NCBI RefSeq assembly: GCF_004886325.1
Contig: NZ_QXFN01000002.1
Location: 310,001-374,000, forward strand
DNA from: Cellulomonas telluris
GTDB lineage: Bacteria; Actinomycetota; Actinomycetes; Actinomycetales; Cellulomonadaceae
Direction of reading: 5' to 3'
Length of the DNA: 64,000 nt
Shown one piece after another: positions 27,251 through 34,880 of the stretch (within the stretch, counting starts at the first letter, position 1; every line of letters starts with the position of its first letter). The position numbers and the translations under genes were made by a program. The notes under the pieces are model-generated. The model had not been told where the DNA came from and searched no databases. It worked only from the letters and a program-made list of their open reading frames with translations.

Positions 27251-28804
27251 TCACTCCCGGGGCGGCCCCGGCCAGCGTCCGGCCGTCACGGTGCGTTGGA
27301 CGTCGACACCCTCGTCGCGGTCCTGCGCCGAGCCCGCGGGCGTGGTCTGCGTCCGCCTCGGGCGCTCGGGGCGCCGACGGGCGGCGCGGGCGTGCGCGAC
27401 GGGCGGCCGCGACGCCTTCCCGGCCGGGCCTGACCGGCTCTGGCGGCTCGGTTCGGCCGTCGTGGACGTGTAGTCGTAGTAGCTGTACGCATCGCCCTGC
27501 CGCCGCTCGAGCCGGTTGAGGACGATGCCGAGGATCCGTGCACCGACGGTGCCGAGCGCGCCGAGGGACTCCTGGAGCTGCTGGCGGTGCAGCCGGTCGG
27601 CGCCCACGACGACGAGGGCCCCGCTCGTCAGTCGCGCGAGGATCGCGGCGTCGGTCACGGGGAGCAGCGGGGGCGTGTCGATCAGGACCACGTCGTAGGC
27701 GGCGGCGAGGTCGGTGAGCAGCCGTGCCATGGCCGGCGACCCGAGCAGCTCGCTCGGGTTGGGGGGGACCTGACCCGAGGGGATCACGTGGAGCGTGCCC
27801 TCGCCCCACGGCTGCACGACGTCCTCGAGGGAGGCGCGCCCGATGAGCACGGTGGTGAGGCCGGCGGAGCCCTCGAGCCCCATGTACCGCGCGACGGAGG
27901 GGCGGCGCAGGTCGGCGTCGACCAGTGCGACCCGCGAGCCGGCGTCCGCGAGCGTGATCGCCAGGTTGATGGACGTGGTGGACTTGCCCTCCCCGGGCAC
28001 CGCCGAGGTGACGACGAAGGTCTGCGGACCACCGGACACGTCGAGGAACTGCAGGTTCGTGCGCAACCGGCGGAACGACTCCGCGCGCTGCCCGTGCGGG
28101 TTCGACTGCACGATGAGCGGGTGCTCGACGGCGTCGTCGTCGACCGAGATGGTGGCGATGACCGACGCCTCGGTCACGGCGTGGACGTCCTCCTCGGTGC
28201 GCACTCGGGTGTCGAGCAGCTCACGCAGGACGGCGACCCCGAAGCCGAGGGCGAGCCCGACGAGGAGGCCGAGCGCCAGGTTCCGCGTCGCGTCCGGCGA
28301 CGCCGGGGACGTGGGGGGCGCTGCGACGCGGACCGTGCTGATCTGCACGGGCGAGACCCCGCCCTCGGGGCGTTCGAGCTCGCTGACCTGGGTCGCCAGG
28401 CTCTCGGCGACCGAGTTCGCGACCGCGCTCGCGACCGTGGGGTCGGGGTCGGTCACCCGGATGTCGAGCAACGAGCTCTCCACGGGCGAGGAGGCGGACA
28501 CCGACCGGGCGAGCGTGTCGGGCGTCGTGGCGAGCTCGAGGTGCTCGATCACCGGGACGAGGACCCGGGGGGTGGTGGCGAGCTCCGCGTAGGAGCTCAC
28601 CTGGCGCTGCGTGAAGTTGCTGCCCTGCAGGAGGTCGGTGGTGGTCCCCGCGCTGCGCACCGAGATGTAGACCTGGGCGTGCGCCCGGTACATCGGGGTG
28701 GACACCAGCGTGACCGCGACGGCGGCGGCGAGGACGACGGCGGCGACGAGCAGGATGGAGACCCACCGCTTGCGGACGATCGACAGGTAGTCCTGGAACT
28801 CCAC
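27251..28804 (-). CDS. Wzz-type chain-length regulator fused to BY-kinase
   Basis: 517 residues. Residues about 15-35 and 175-195 are membrane segments flanking an extracellular Wzz domain; a cytosolic bacterial tyrosine kinase follows with Walker A VVTSAVPGEGKSTTS, A' motif VALVDADLRRP and Walker B VVLIDTPPLLP. A tyrosine cluster DAYSYYDYTS (about 440) is the expected autophosphorylation site, but unlike most family members it is followed by about 70 Arg/Pro-rich residues. In actinobacteria both parts are usually one chain, as here. It should control chain length of the Wzx/Wzy product. GTG at 28804 lies 9 bases after GGGGGG; the gene diverges from the CAP lipoprotein. Confidence 0.92.
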   Translation of the reverse strand: MEFQDYLSIVRKRWVSILLVAAVVLAAAVAVTLVSTPMYRAHAQVYISVRSAGTTTDLLQGSNFTQRQVSSYAELATTPRVLVPVIEHLELATTPDTLARSVSASSPVESSLLDIRVTDPDPTVASAVANSVAESLATQVSELERPEGGVSPVQISTVRVAAPPTSPASPDATRNLALGLLVGLALGFGVAVLRELLDTRVRTEEDVHAVTEASVIATISVDDDAVEHPLIVQSNPHGQRAESFRRLRTNLQFLDVSGGPQTFVVTSAVPGEGKSTTSINLAITLADAGSRVALVDADLRRPSVARYMGLEGSAGLTTVLIGRASLEDVVQPWGEGTLHVIPSGQVPPNPSELLGSPAMARLLTDLAAAYDVVLIDTPPLLPVTDAAILARLTSGALVVVGADRLHRQQLQESLGALGTVGARILGIVLNRLERRQGDAYSYYDYTSTTAEPSRQSRSGPAGKASRPPVAHARAARRRPERPRRTQTTPAGSAQDRDEGVDVQRTVTAGRWPGPPRE

Positions 28805-28907
28805 AGCGCTGTGCCCCCCGGCTAGCCCCCTGGCGGACCGTCGTCGTCCGCCGCGCCGTCATGCTCTCACGCCTCCGGGCGATCCGTCCTTCTGAGACCC
28901 TCGAGGG

Positions 28908-29411
28908 ATGGTTCGACCGATCTGCCCGCACGTGCTGCACGCGCTCGCGCTGCTCGCGCTGCTCGTGCTGCTCGCCGCGTGCGGGTCGACGCCGGGGCCA
29001 CGGACGTCGCCGACGCCGACCACGTCGAGCGCCGCGGCGGCCGACCCGCTCGTCTACGCGGCGGCACTCGTCGCGAGCACGAACGAGGCCCGCGACGTCG
29101 AGGGCCTGCCCGCGCTGGCCGTCTCGGAGTGCGCCGAGCGCGCCGCCGCGGACCGGGCGCAAGCCCTGGTGGGGGAGCAGGAGCTCGAGCACGCACCCCT
29201 GGACGGCGTCCTCCGCGACTGCGCGCCGTCGGCCAAGGCGGCCGAGAACCTGAGCCGCGCGACGGCTCCCGCCGCGGACGTCGTCGACGCGTGGCTCGGC
29301 TCGCCCGGCCACCGGGACAACCTGCTGGACCCGGACCTCAGAGAGGTGGGCGTCGCCTGCGTCGAGGACGCCGGTCGGCTGCTGTGCGCGCAGGTGTTCC
29401 TCGGCCCCTGA
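28908..29411 (+). CDS. CAP-domain lipoprotein
   Basis: 167 residues. A lipoprotein signal (LALLALLVLLAACGS; lipobox LAAC, Cys at about 25) is followed by a Pro/Thr/Ser linker and a CAP/SCP domain (STNEARDVEGLPALAVSECA, AENLSRA, WLGSPGHRDNLLDPDLREVG, LCAQVFLG). The CAP cavity pattern with a His before the RDNLLDP block is present. Function of bacterial CAP domains is mostly unknown. AGGG lies directly against the ATG, so translation initiation may be weak or leaderless. Confidence 0.88.
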   Translation: MVRPICPHVLHALALLALLVLLAACGSTPGPRTSPTPTTSSAAAADPLVYAAALVASTNEARDVEGLPALAVSECAERAAADRAQALVGEQELEHAPLDGVLRDCAPSAKAAENLSRATAPAADVVDAWLGSPGHRDNLLDPDLREVGVACVEDAGRLLCAQVFLGP

Positions 29412-29479
29412 CCCGGTCCCCGCACCCGGGTCGCGGACGCGGCACCCGCCGGAAACACGCCTCTGCCACACTGCGCCCC

Positions 29480-30979
29480 ATGGCGACCACTCCCCCCGAG
29501 GAGAAGCCGGTCGAGTCCACCGCAGCCCCCCGCAACGCGGTCGACCGCTTCTTCAAGATCTCCGAGCGCGGCTCGACGATCGGCACCGAGGTCCGCGGCG
29601 GCCTCGTCACGTTCTTCACGATGAGCTACATCATCGTGCTCAACCCCCTCATCCTCGGCTTCGTCCCCGACGGCACCGGCCAGTTCCTGGGCGGCGGCAC
29701 GGGTGACGGCAGCAACCTCCCGCTCATCGCGGCGGCGACCGCGCTCGTCGCGGGCGTGCTGTCGATCCTCATGGGCCTCGTGGCGAACTTCCCGCTGGCG
29801 CTGGCCGCGGGGCTCGGCCTGAACGCCGTCGTGGCGTTCACGATCGCGTCGCTGGAGGACGTGTCCTGGGCGGACGCCATGGGCATCGTCGTCCTCGAGG
29901 GCCTGATCATCCTCGTGCTGGTGCTCACCGGGTTCCGCACGGCCGTGTTCCGCGCGGTCCCGCGCGAGCTGAAGACCGCGATCGGCGTCGGCATCGGACT
30001 GTTCATCGCGCTCATCGGCTTCGTCAACGCGGGCTTCGTGCGCCAGGGCGGCGGCACGCCGCTCGAGCTCGGCATCGGCGGCTCGCTCGCCGGCTGGCCG
30101 TCGCTCGTCTTCGTCGTCGGGCTCGTCCTGGCGATCGTGCTCATGGTCCGGCGGGTGCGCGGCGGCCTGCTCATCGCGGTGGTCGCGACGACGGTCGTGG
30201 CGGTCGTCGTCGAGGCGATCGCGAGCGTCGGCGGCTCCGGCGAGGAGAACCCGACGGGCTGGCACCAGAACGTCCCGGCGCTGCCGGACGCGGTGGCGTC
30301 CGTGCCGGACCTGTCGCTGCTGGGCCAGTTCTCGCTGTTCGGCGCGGTCGGCAAGATCGGCCTGCTGGCGGTCGCGCTGCTCGTCTTCGCGATCCTGCTC
30401 GCCGACTTCTTCGACACGATGGGCACGATGGTCGCGGTCGGCTCGGAGGCGGGCCTGCTCGACGAGTCGGGCAACCCGCCGCGCAGCAAGCAGATCCTGA
30501 TGGTCGACTCGCTCGGCGCCGTCGCCGGTGGCATGGGGTCGGTGTCCTCCAACACCGCCTACGTCGAGTCGACGTCCGGTGTGGCGGAGGGAGCCCGGAC
30601 GGGCCTCGCGTCGGTGGTCACCGGCGTCGCGTTCCTGCTCTCGACGTTCCTGTCGCCGCTCGTCGCGATGGTCCCGTCCGAGGCGGCGGCGCCCGTCCTG
30701 GTCGTCGTCGGGTTCCTCATGGTCACGCAGGTCGCGGGCCTGGACTGGAAGTCGCCGGAGATCGCGATCCCGGCATTCCTCACGCTCGCGCTCATGCCGT
30801 TCACCTACTCGATCACGGTGGGCATCGGCGCCGGCTTCATCGCGTTCGTCGTCATCAAGATCGCGGTCGGCAAGGTCCGCCAGGTCCACCCGCTCATGTG
30901 GGTGGCCGCGGCTGCCTTCGTCCTGTACTTCGTCCTGGGGCCGATCCAGGACGCGGTGATCCCCGGCGCCGGCGGCTGA
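29480..30979 (+). CDS. NCS2-family purine/xanthine permease
   Basis: 499 residues, about 13 membrane segments. The AzgA-like subfamily of NCS2 carriers is indicated by FFKISERGSTIGTEVRGGLVTFFTMSYI-type N-terminus (positions about 25-52), ALAAGLGLNAVVAFT, LLADFFDTMGTMVAVG and GGMGSVSSNTAYVESTSGV. These import adenine, guanine or hypoxanthine by proton symport. ATG 29480 is the family start; the open frame extends upstream through the CAP gene as a shadow. Convergent with VanZ 12 bases away. Confidence 0.93.
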   Translation: MATTPPEEKPVESTAAPRNAVDRFFKISERGSTIGTEVRGGLVTFFTMSYIIVLNPLILGFVPDGTGQFLGGGTGDGSNLPLIAAATALVAGVLSILMGLVANFPLALAAGLGLNAVVAFTIASLEDVSWADAMGIVVLEGLIILVLVLTGFRTAVFRAVPRELKTAIGVGIGLFIALIGFVNAGFVRQGGGTPLELGIGGSLAGWPSLVFVVGLVLAIVLMVRRVRGGLLIAVVATTVVAVVVEAIASVGGSGEENPTGWHQNVPALPDAVASVPDLSLLGQFSLFGAVGKIGLLAVALLVFAILLADFFDTMGTMVAVGSEAGLLDESGNPPRSKQILMVDSLGAVAGGMGSVSSNTAYVESTSGVAEGARTGLASVVTGVAFLLSTFLSPLVAMVPSEAAAPVLVVVGFLMVTQVAGLDWKSPEIAIPAFLTLALMPFTYSITVGIGAGFIAFVVIKIAVGKVRQVHPLMWVAAAAFVLYFVLGPIQDAVIPGAGG

Positions 30980-30991
30980 CCGCCGGCGTCC

Positions 30992-31462
30992 TCAGCCCGC
31001 CGCACGGCCCGGGTCCGCGCTCGCGGGCCCGGGCCGTGCGCGTCGGACCCGGGCGAGCCACCAGGCGAGGGCCGCGAGCCCGACCGCCGCACCGAGGGTG
31101 TTCATGACGACGTCCTGCACGGTGGGGTAGCGGTCCGGCAGCACGCGCTGCACCGTCTCGATCGTCACGGTCGTGGCGAGCGCCGGCAGGACGACCGCCC
31201 ACCACCGCCGCGGGCCGACCAACAGGCCCACCAGGACGCCGAACGGCACGAACATCACGACGTTCGCGACGGCCTCGACGACCTCGAACGACAGCGGCAC
31301 GCCCCGCTCGGCCAGCCACGCGAGCACGGTCCGCACGACGCCCAGCGACCCGTCGTGCGAGCGCCCCGGTGTCAGGGTCACGGCCGCGACCGCCGCCAGG
31401 TAGACGACGAGCGCGAGGACGACGGCGCGGCGCGGCGGGGCCGAGGGTGCGGGGGAGGGCAC
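30992..31462 (-). CDS. VanZ-family membrane protein
   Basis: About 156 residues with four membrane segments (VVLALVVYLAAVAAVTLTPG, VVEAVANVVMFVPFGVLVGL, WWAVVLPALATTVTIETVQ, VVMNTLGAAVGLAALAWWL). The blocks NVVMFVPFGVLVG, TIETVQ and DVVMNTLGAAVG are the VanZ signature. Role is unknown in most bacteria. GTG 31462 keeps only a short N-terminal tail; the frame is open to a TTG at 31552, which would run into the ugd promoter, so a start between is uncertain. Confidence 0.75.
   Translation of the reverse strand: MPSPAPSAPPRRAVVLALVVYLAAVAAVTLTPGRSHDGSLGVVRTVLAWLAERGVPLSFEVVEAVANVVMFVPFGVLVGLLVGPRRWWAVVLPALATTVTIETVQRVLPDRYPTVQDVVMNTLGAAVGLAALAWWLARVRRARPGPASADPGRAAG
31001..31040. terminator. Bidirectional hairpin between permease and vanZ
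   Basis: A perfect 13-base inverted repeat (CGCACGGCCCGGG at 31001-31013 with its complement at 31028-31040, 14-base loop). It lies 22 bases after the permease stop and inside the 3' end of the vanZ frame; no T-tract follows. Confidence 0.55.
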
Positions 31463-31531
31463 CGGCCCAGCATGCCGGGTGGGTGCGGGGGTTCCGCGCA
31501 CGGGACGTGTCGCACCCGGGCAGGTCGCCGC

Positions 31532-31537
31532 TAGAGT
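31532..31537 (+). promoter_or_regulatory. Putative -10 box for ugd copy 1
   Basis: TAGAGT matches TANNNT and lies 38 bases before the GTG at 31576; a clear -35 is not seen. Confidence 0.35.
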
Positions 31538-31575
31538 CGCCGCGGACCCCAACCCCGACGGCAGGCGGAGCTCTC

Positions 31576-32901
31576 GTGCGCATCTCGGTGATCGGCTGCG
31601 GCTACCTCGGCGCGGTGCACGCCGCCAGCATGGCGTCGCTCGGCCACGACGTCGTCGGCATCGACGTCGACGCGAACAAGGTGGCGCGCCTCGCGGCCGG
31701 CCAGGCGCCCTTCTACGAGCCGGGCCTGCCCGAGCTGCTCACGGAGGTGGGCGCCACCGGCCGCCTGCGGTTCAGCACCGACATGGCGGACGCCGCCGGG
31801 GCGCAGGTGCACTTCGTCTGCGTGGGGACGCCCCAGAAGCAGGGGGAGTTCCGCGCCGACCTGTCCTACGTCGACGCGGCCGTGGACGCCCTGCTGCCGC
31901 ACCTCGCGCCGGGCGACGTCGTGGCCGGCAAGTCGACCGTGCCCGTCGGCACGGCGGAGGAGCTCGCGGCCCGGCTGGAGCCGACGGGCGCGACCCTCGT
32001 GTGGAACCCCGAATTCCTGCGCGAGGGGTTCGCGGTGCAGGACACGCTGCACCCGGACCGGCTCGTCTACGGCCTGCCGACCGACGAGGACGGGGTCCCG
32101 ACGGCCGAGGGGGAGGCCGCCCGCGCACTGCTCGACGAGGTGTACGCGACGCCGCTGGGGGAGGGCACCCCGCTGGTCGCCACGGACTACGCGACGGCCC
32201 AGCTCGTGAAGGTCGCGGCCAACTCCTTCCTGGCCACGAAGATCTCGTTCATCAACGCGATGGCCGAGCTGTGCGAGGCCACCGGTGCGGACGTCACGCG
32301 CCTCGCCGACGCGATCGGCTACGACGCCCGCATCGGCCGCCGCTTCCTCAACGCGGGCCTGGGCTTCGGCGGCGGCTGCCTGCCGAAGGACATCCGGGCG
32401 TTCATGGCCCGCGCGGGCGAGCTCGGCGTGGACCAGGCGCTGTCCTTCCTGCGGGAGGTCGACTCCATCAACATGCGCCGCCGCGTGCGCATGGTCGACC
32501 TGGCGCGCGAGGTGTGCGCCGGCTCGATCGTCGGTCGGCGCGTGGCGGTCCTCGGTGCGGCCTTCAAGCCGGACAGCGACGACGTGCGCGACTCGCCGGC
32601 GCTCTCGGTCGCGGCGCAGATGCAGCTGCAGGGCGCCCACGTCACTGTGACGGACCCGCAGGCGGTGGAGAACGCACGCGCGAAGTGGCCGGACCTGAAG
32701 TTCGCCGCCAGCGCGCTGGAGGCGGCGCAGGGTGCGGACGTCGTGCTGCTCGCCACCGAGTGGGCCGAGTACCGGGAGCTCGACCCGGCCGAGCTCGGCG
32801 CGGTGGTCGCGCGGCGGGCGGTCGTCGACGGGCGCAACGTCCTCGACCCGCGCACCTGGCGCGCAGCCGGCTGGACGTACCGGGCCCTCGGCCGCCCCTG
32901 A
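31576..32901 (+). CDS. ugd: UDP-glucose 6-dehydrogenase (copy 1)
   Basis: 441 residues. Oxidises UDP-glucose to UDP-glucuronate with two NAD. Rossmann motif VIGCGYLGAVHAASMA at the start, GTPQKQG, WNPEFLREGFAVQD, KVAANSFLATKISFINAMAE and the catalytic cysteine in GFGGGCLPKDIRAF are all present, then the second nucleotide-binding domain (VAVLGAAFKPDSDDVRDSPA). GTG 31576 follows GGAG. Single gene with its own promoter. A second copy with an N-terminal extension is at 53963-55435 in the GT2 operon. Confidence 0.95.
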   Translation: MRISVIGCGYLGAVHAASMASLGHDVVGIDVDANKVARLAAGQAPFYEPGLPELLTEVGATGRLRFSTDMADAAGAQVHFVCVGTPQKQGEFRADLSYVDAAVDALLPHLAPGDVVAGKSTVPVGTAEELAARLEPTGATLVWNPEFLREGFAVQDTLHPDRLVYGLPTDEDGVPTAEGEAARALLDEVYATPLGEGTPLVATDYATAQLVKVAANSFLATKISFINAMAELCEATGADVTRLADAIGYDARIGRRFLNAGLGFGGGCLPKDIRAFMARAGELGVDQALSFLREVDSINMRRRVRMVDLAREVCAGSIVGRRVAVLGAAFKPDSDDVRDSPALSVAAQMQLQGAHVTVTDPQAVENARAKWPDLKFAASALEAAQGADVVLLATEWAEYRELDPAELGAVVARRAVVDGRNVLDPRTWRAAGWTYRALGRP

Positions 32902-32968
32902 CCCCGACCGCTCCCCGGAGCACGTGCAGGAGCGCGCTCCGCCCCGGTCGTGAACGCAGGTAATGAGG

Positions 32969-32974
32969 TAGAGT
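32969..32974 (+). promoter_or_regulatory. Putative -10 box, leaderless marR
   Basis: TAGAGT ends only 8 bases before the GTG at 32983, so transcription would begin at or next to the start codon. It sits between two TAATGA direct repeats (32961-32966 and 32974-32979), a relatively A/T-rich block that could also be the MarR operator. Confidence 0.4.
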
Positions 32975-32982
32975 AATGACCT

Positions 32983-33432
32983 GTGACCACGACCTCCGAC
33001 GCCCCCGCCGTCGCCGCCGACCTCGCGCTGGCCGCTGAGCTGCGTGTCTCGCTCGGCCGCGCGACCCGGCGCATCAAGGGGGAGCGCGGGGACGCGGGCC
33101 TGTCGGACCCGCAGTTCAACGTGCTGGCGATCCTGCTGCGCGAGGGCCCCATGTCGCCGGGCGCGCTCGCCGACCTCGAGCGGATCCAGCCGCCGTCGAT
33201 GACCCGCACCGTCAACTGCCTCGTCGAGCGCGGGCTGGTCCGCAAGGACGAGCACCCGACCGACGGCCGCCAGGTCGTCGTGACCCTCACCGAGGCGGGG
33301 GAGGCCGAGGTCGCCGAGACGCGCCGCCGCCGCGACGCGTGGCTGTCCGCCCGGCTCGCCGGCCTCACCGCCGACGAGCGCACCACCCTCGTCCAGGCCG
33401 CCGAGCTCCTCCGGAGGATCGCCGCCTCGTGA
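32983..33432 (+). CDS. MarR-family transcriptional regulator
   Basis: 149 residues, winged helix: DPQFNVLAILLREGPMSPGALAD, recognition helix QPPSMTRTVNCLVERG and wing VRKDEHPTDGRQVVVTLTEAG. Its stop overlaps the start of an MFS gene (GTGA), so the pair is coupled; family members usually repress such a transporter until a ligand binds. No ribosome site precedes the GTG, and the -10-like box at 32969 suggests a leaderless transcript. Confidence 0.92.
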   Translation: MTTTSDAPAVAADLALAAELRVSLGRATRRIKGERGDAGLSDPQFNVLAILLREGPMSPGALADLERIQPPSMTRTVNCLVERGLVRKDEHPTDGRQVVVTLTEAGEAEVAETRRRRDAWLSARLAGLTADERTTLVQAAELLRRIAAS

Positions 33433-34787
33433 GCGCCACCTTCTCGTCCCTCACGTTCCGCAACTACCGGCTGTGGTTCGCCGGCGCGCTCGTCGCCAAC
33501 GTCGGCACGTGGATGCAGCGCGTCGCCCAGGACTGGCTCGTCCTCACGCAGCTGACCGAGGACTCCGGCGTCGCGGTCGGCATCACCACCGCGCTGCAGT
33601 TCGCGCCCACCCTGGTGCTGTCGGCGTGGGCGGGGCTGCTCGCCGACCGGTTCGACCGGCGCAAGCTGCTCGTGCTCACGCAGGTCGCGCAGGGTCTGCT
33701 CGCCGCAGGCCTGGGCGTGCTGGTGCTCGGCGGGCACGCGGAGCTCTGGCACGTCTACGTCTTCGCGGGCCTGCTCGGGTGCGTCACCGCGATCGACGGG
33801 CCCGTGCGGCAGACGTTCGTCGCCGAGCTCGTGCCGGCGGGCCGGCTGTCCAACGCGGTCGGGCTCAACAGCGCGTCGTTCAACGCGGCCCGCCTGATCG
33901 GCCCCGGCGTGGCCGGCCTGCTCATCGCCGCCATCGGGACGGGCTGGGTGTTCGTGCTCAACGCCGTCACGTTCGCCGCGACGATCGTGTCCCTGGTGCT
34001 CATGCGCCGCGCCGACCTGTACCCGATGCCGCACGCGAAGCGCGCCAAGGGGCAGATCCGCGAGGGCGTCGCCTACGTCCGCAACCGCACCGACATCGTC
34101 GTCATCATGGTCGTCGTCGGCGTGGTCTCCACGTTCGGGCTGAACTTCCAGCTCACCAGCGCGCTCATGGCCCGGCTGGAGTTCGGCCGGGGTGCGCAGG
34201 AGTACGGCATCCTCGGGTCCGTCCTCGCGATCGGCTCGCTCACGGGCGCCCTGCTCGCGGCCCGCCGCGACCGCCCGCGGGTGCGCCTCGTGATCGGCGC
34301 GGCCTTCGCGTTCGGCGTGACGACGGGCGTCATGGCCCTGATGCCGACGTACCTGACGTTCGCGCTCGCCTGCATCCCCGTCGGCCTGGCGTCGCTGACG
34401 ATGATGACCGCGGCGAACTCCGCGATCCAGATGAGCACCGACCCCGCGATGCGCGGGCGGGTCATGGCGCTCTACATGATGGTCTTCCTCGGCGCGACGC
34501 CCGTCGGCTCGCCCATCGTCGGCTGGATCGGGGAGACCTTCGGCGCCCGGTGGTCCATCGGCGTCGGCTCCATCAGCGCGCTGGTCGTGTCGGTGGGTGC
34601 TGCCTGGTGGGCCCGCCGGCACTGGAACGTGCGCGTCCGGTACCACGTGACGAGCCGCCCCCACGTCGAGGTCGTGCACCTGGGCCTGCCGGGGGAGCCG
34701 GCGACGGCCGCGGGGGAGCGGCGGGCGGGCACGGCGCCCGCGCGCGTCGGTGCGCAGGAGGTCGCCGACCAGCAGCACGCCGCCTGA
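33429..34787 (+). CDS. MFS transporter, drug-efflux type
   Basis: 452 residues, about 12 membrane segments. The N-terminus FSSLTFRNYRLWFAGALVAN and GTWMQRVAQDWLVL are typical of the DHA3/enterobactin-exporter-like MFS group, with LADRFDRRKLLVLTQ as the loop 2-3 motif. The C-terminal about 45 residues are soluble and Ala-rich. Coupled to the MarR regulator, so probably an inducible efflux pump; the substrate is unknown. Confidence 0.88.
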   Translation: MSATFSSLTFRNYRLWFAGALVANVGTWMQRVAQDWLVLTQLTEDSGVAVGITTALQFAPTLVLSAWAGLLADRFDRRKLLVLTQVAQGLLAAGLGVLVLGGHAELWHVYVFAGLLGCVTAIDGPVRQTFVAELVPAGRLSNAVGLNSASFNAARLIGPGVAGLLIAAIGTGWVFVLNAVTFAATIVSLVLMRRADLYPMPHAKRAKGQIREGVAYVRNRTDIVVIMVVVGVVSTFGLNFQLTSALMARLEFGRGAQEYGILGSVLAIGSLTGALLAARRDRPRVRLVIGAAFAFGVTTGVMALMPTYLTFALACIPVGLASLTMMTAANSAIQMSTDPAMRGRVMALYMMVFLGATPVGSPIVGWIGETFGARWSIGVGSISALVVSVGAAWWARRHWNVRVRYHVTSRPHVEVVHLGLPGEPATAAGERRAGTAPARVGAQEVADQQHAA

Positions 34788-34822
34788 CGCCCCCCGCGGG
34801 CGGTGCCTGCCGGGTGACCGCC

Positions 34823-34831
34823 CGGGTGAAC
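34823..34831 (+). promoter_or_regulatory. CGGGTGAAC motif upstream of DUF4012 copy 2
   Basis: Exact CGGGTGAAC, 49 bases before the GTG at 34881, with a related CGGGTGACC 12 bases earlier. The same nonamer recurs upstream of other surface genes (39656, 60323, reverse at 52860; variant at 36762). An 8-base inverted repeat CGGGCGGT/ACCGCCCG (34797-34824) overlaps it and could end the MFS transcript. Confidence 0.3.
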
Positions 34832-34880
34832 CTGGCGCCGGCGTGCCCGCCCGGATCGTCCGGGATGTCAGCATCGTCCC

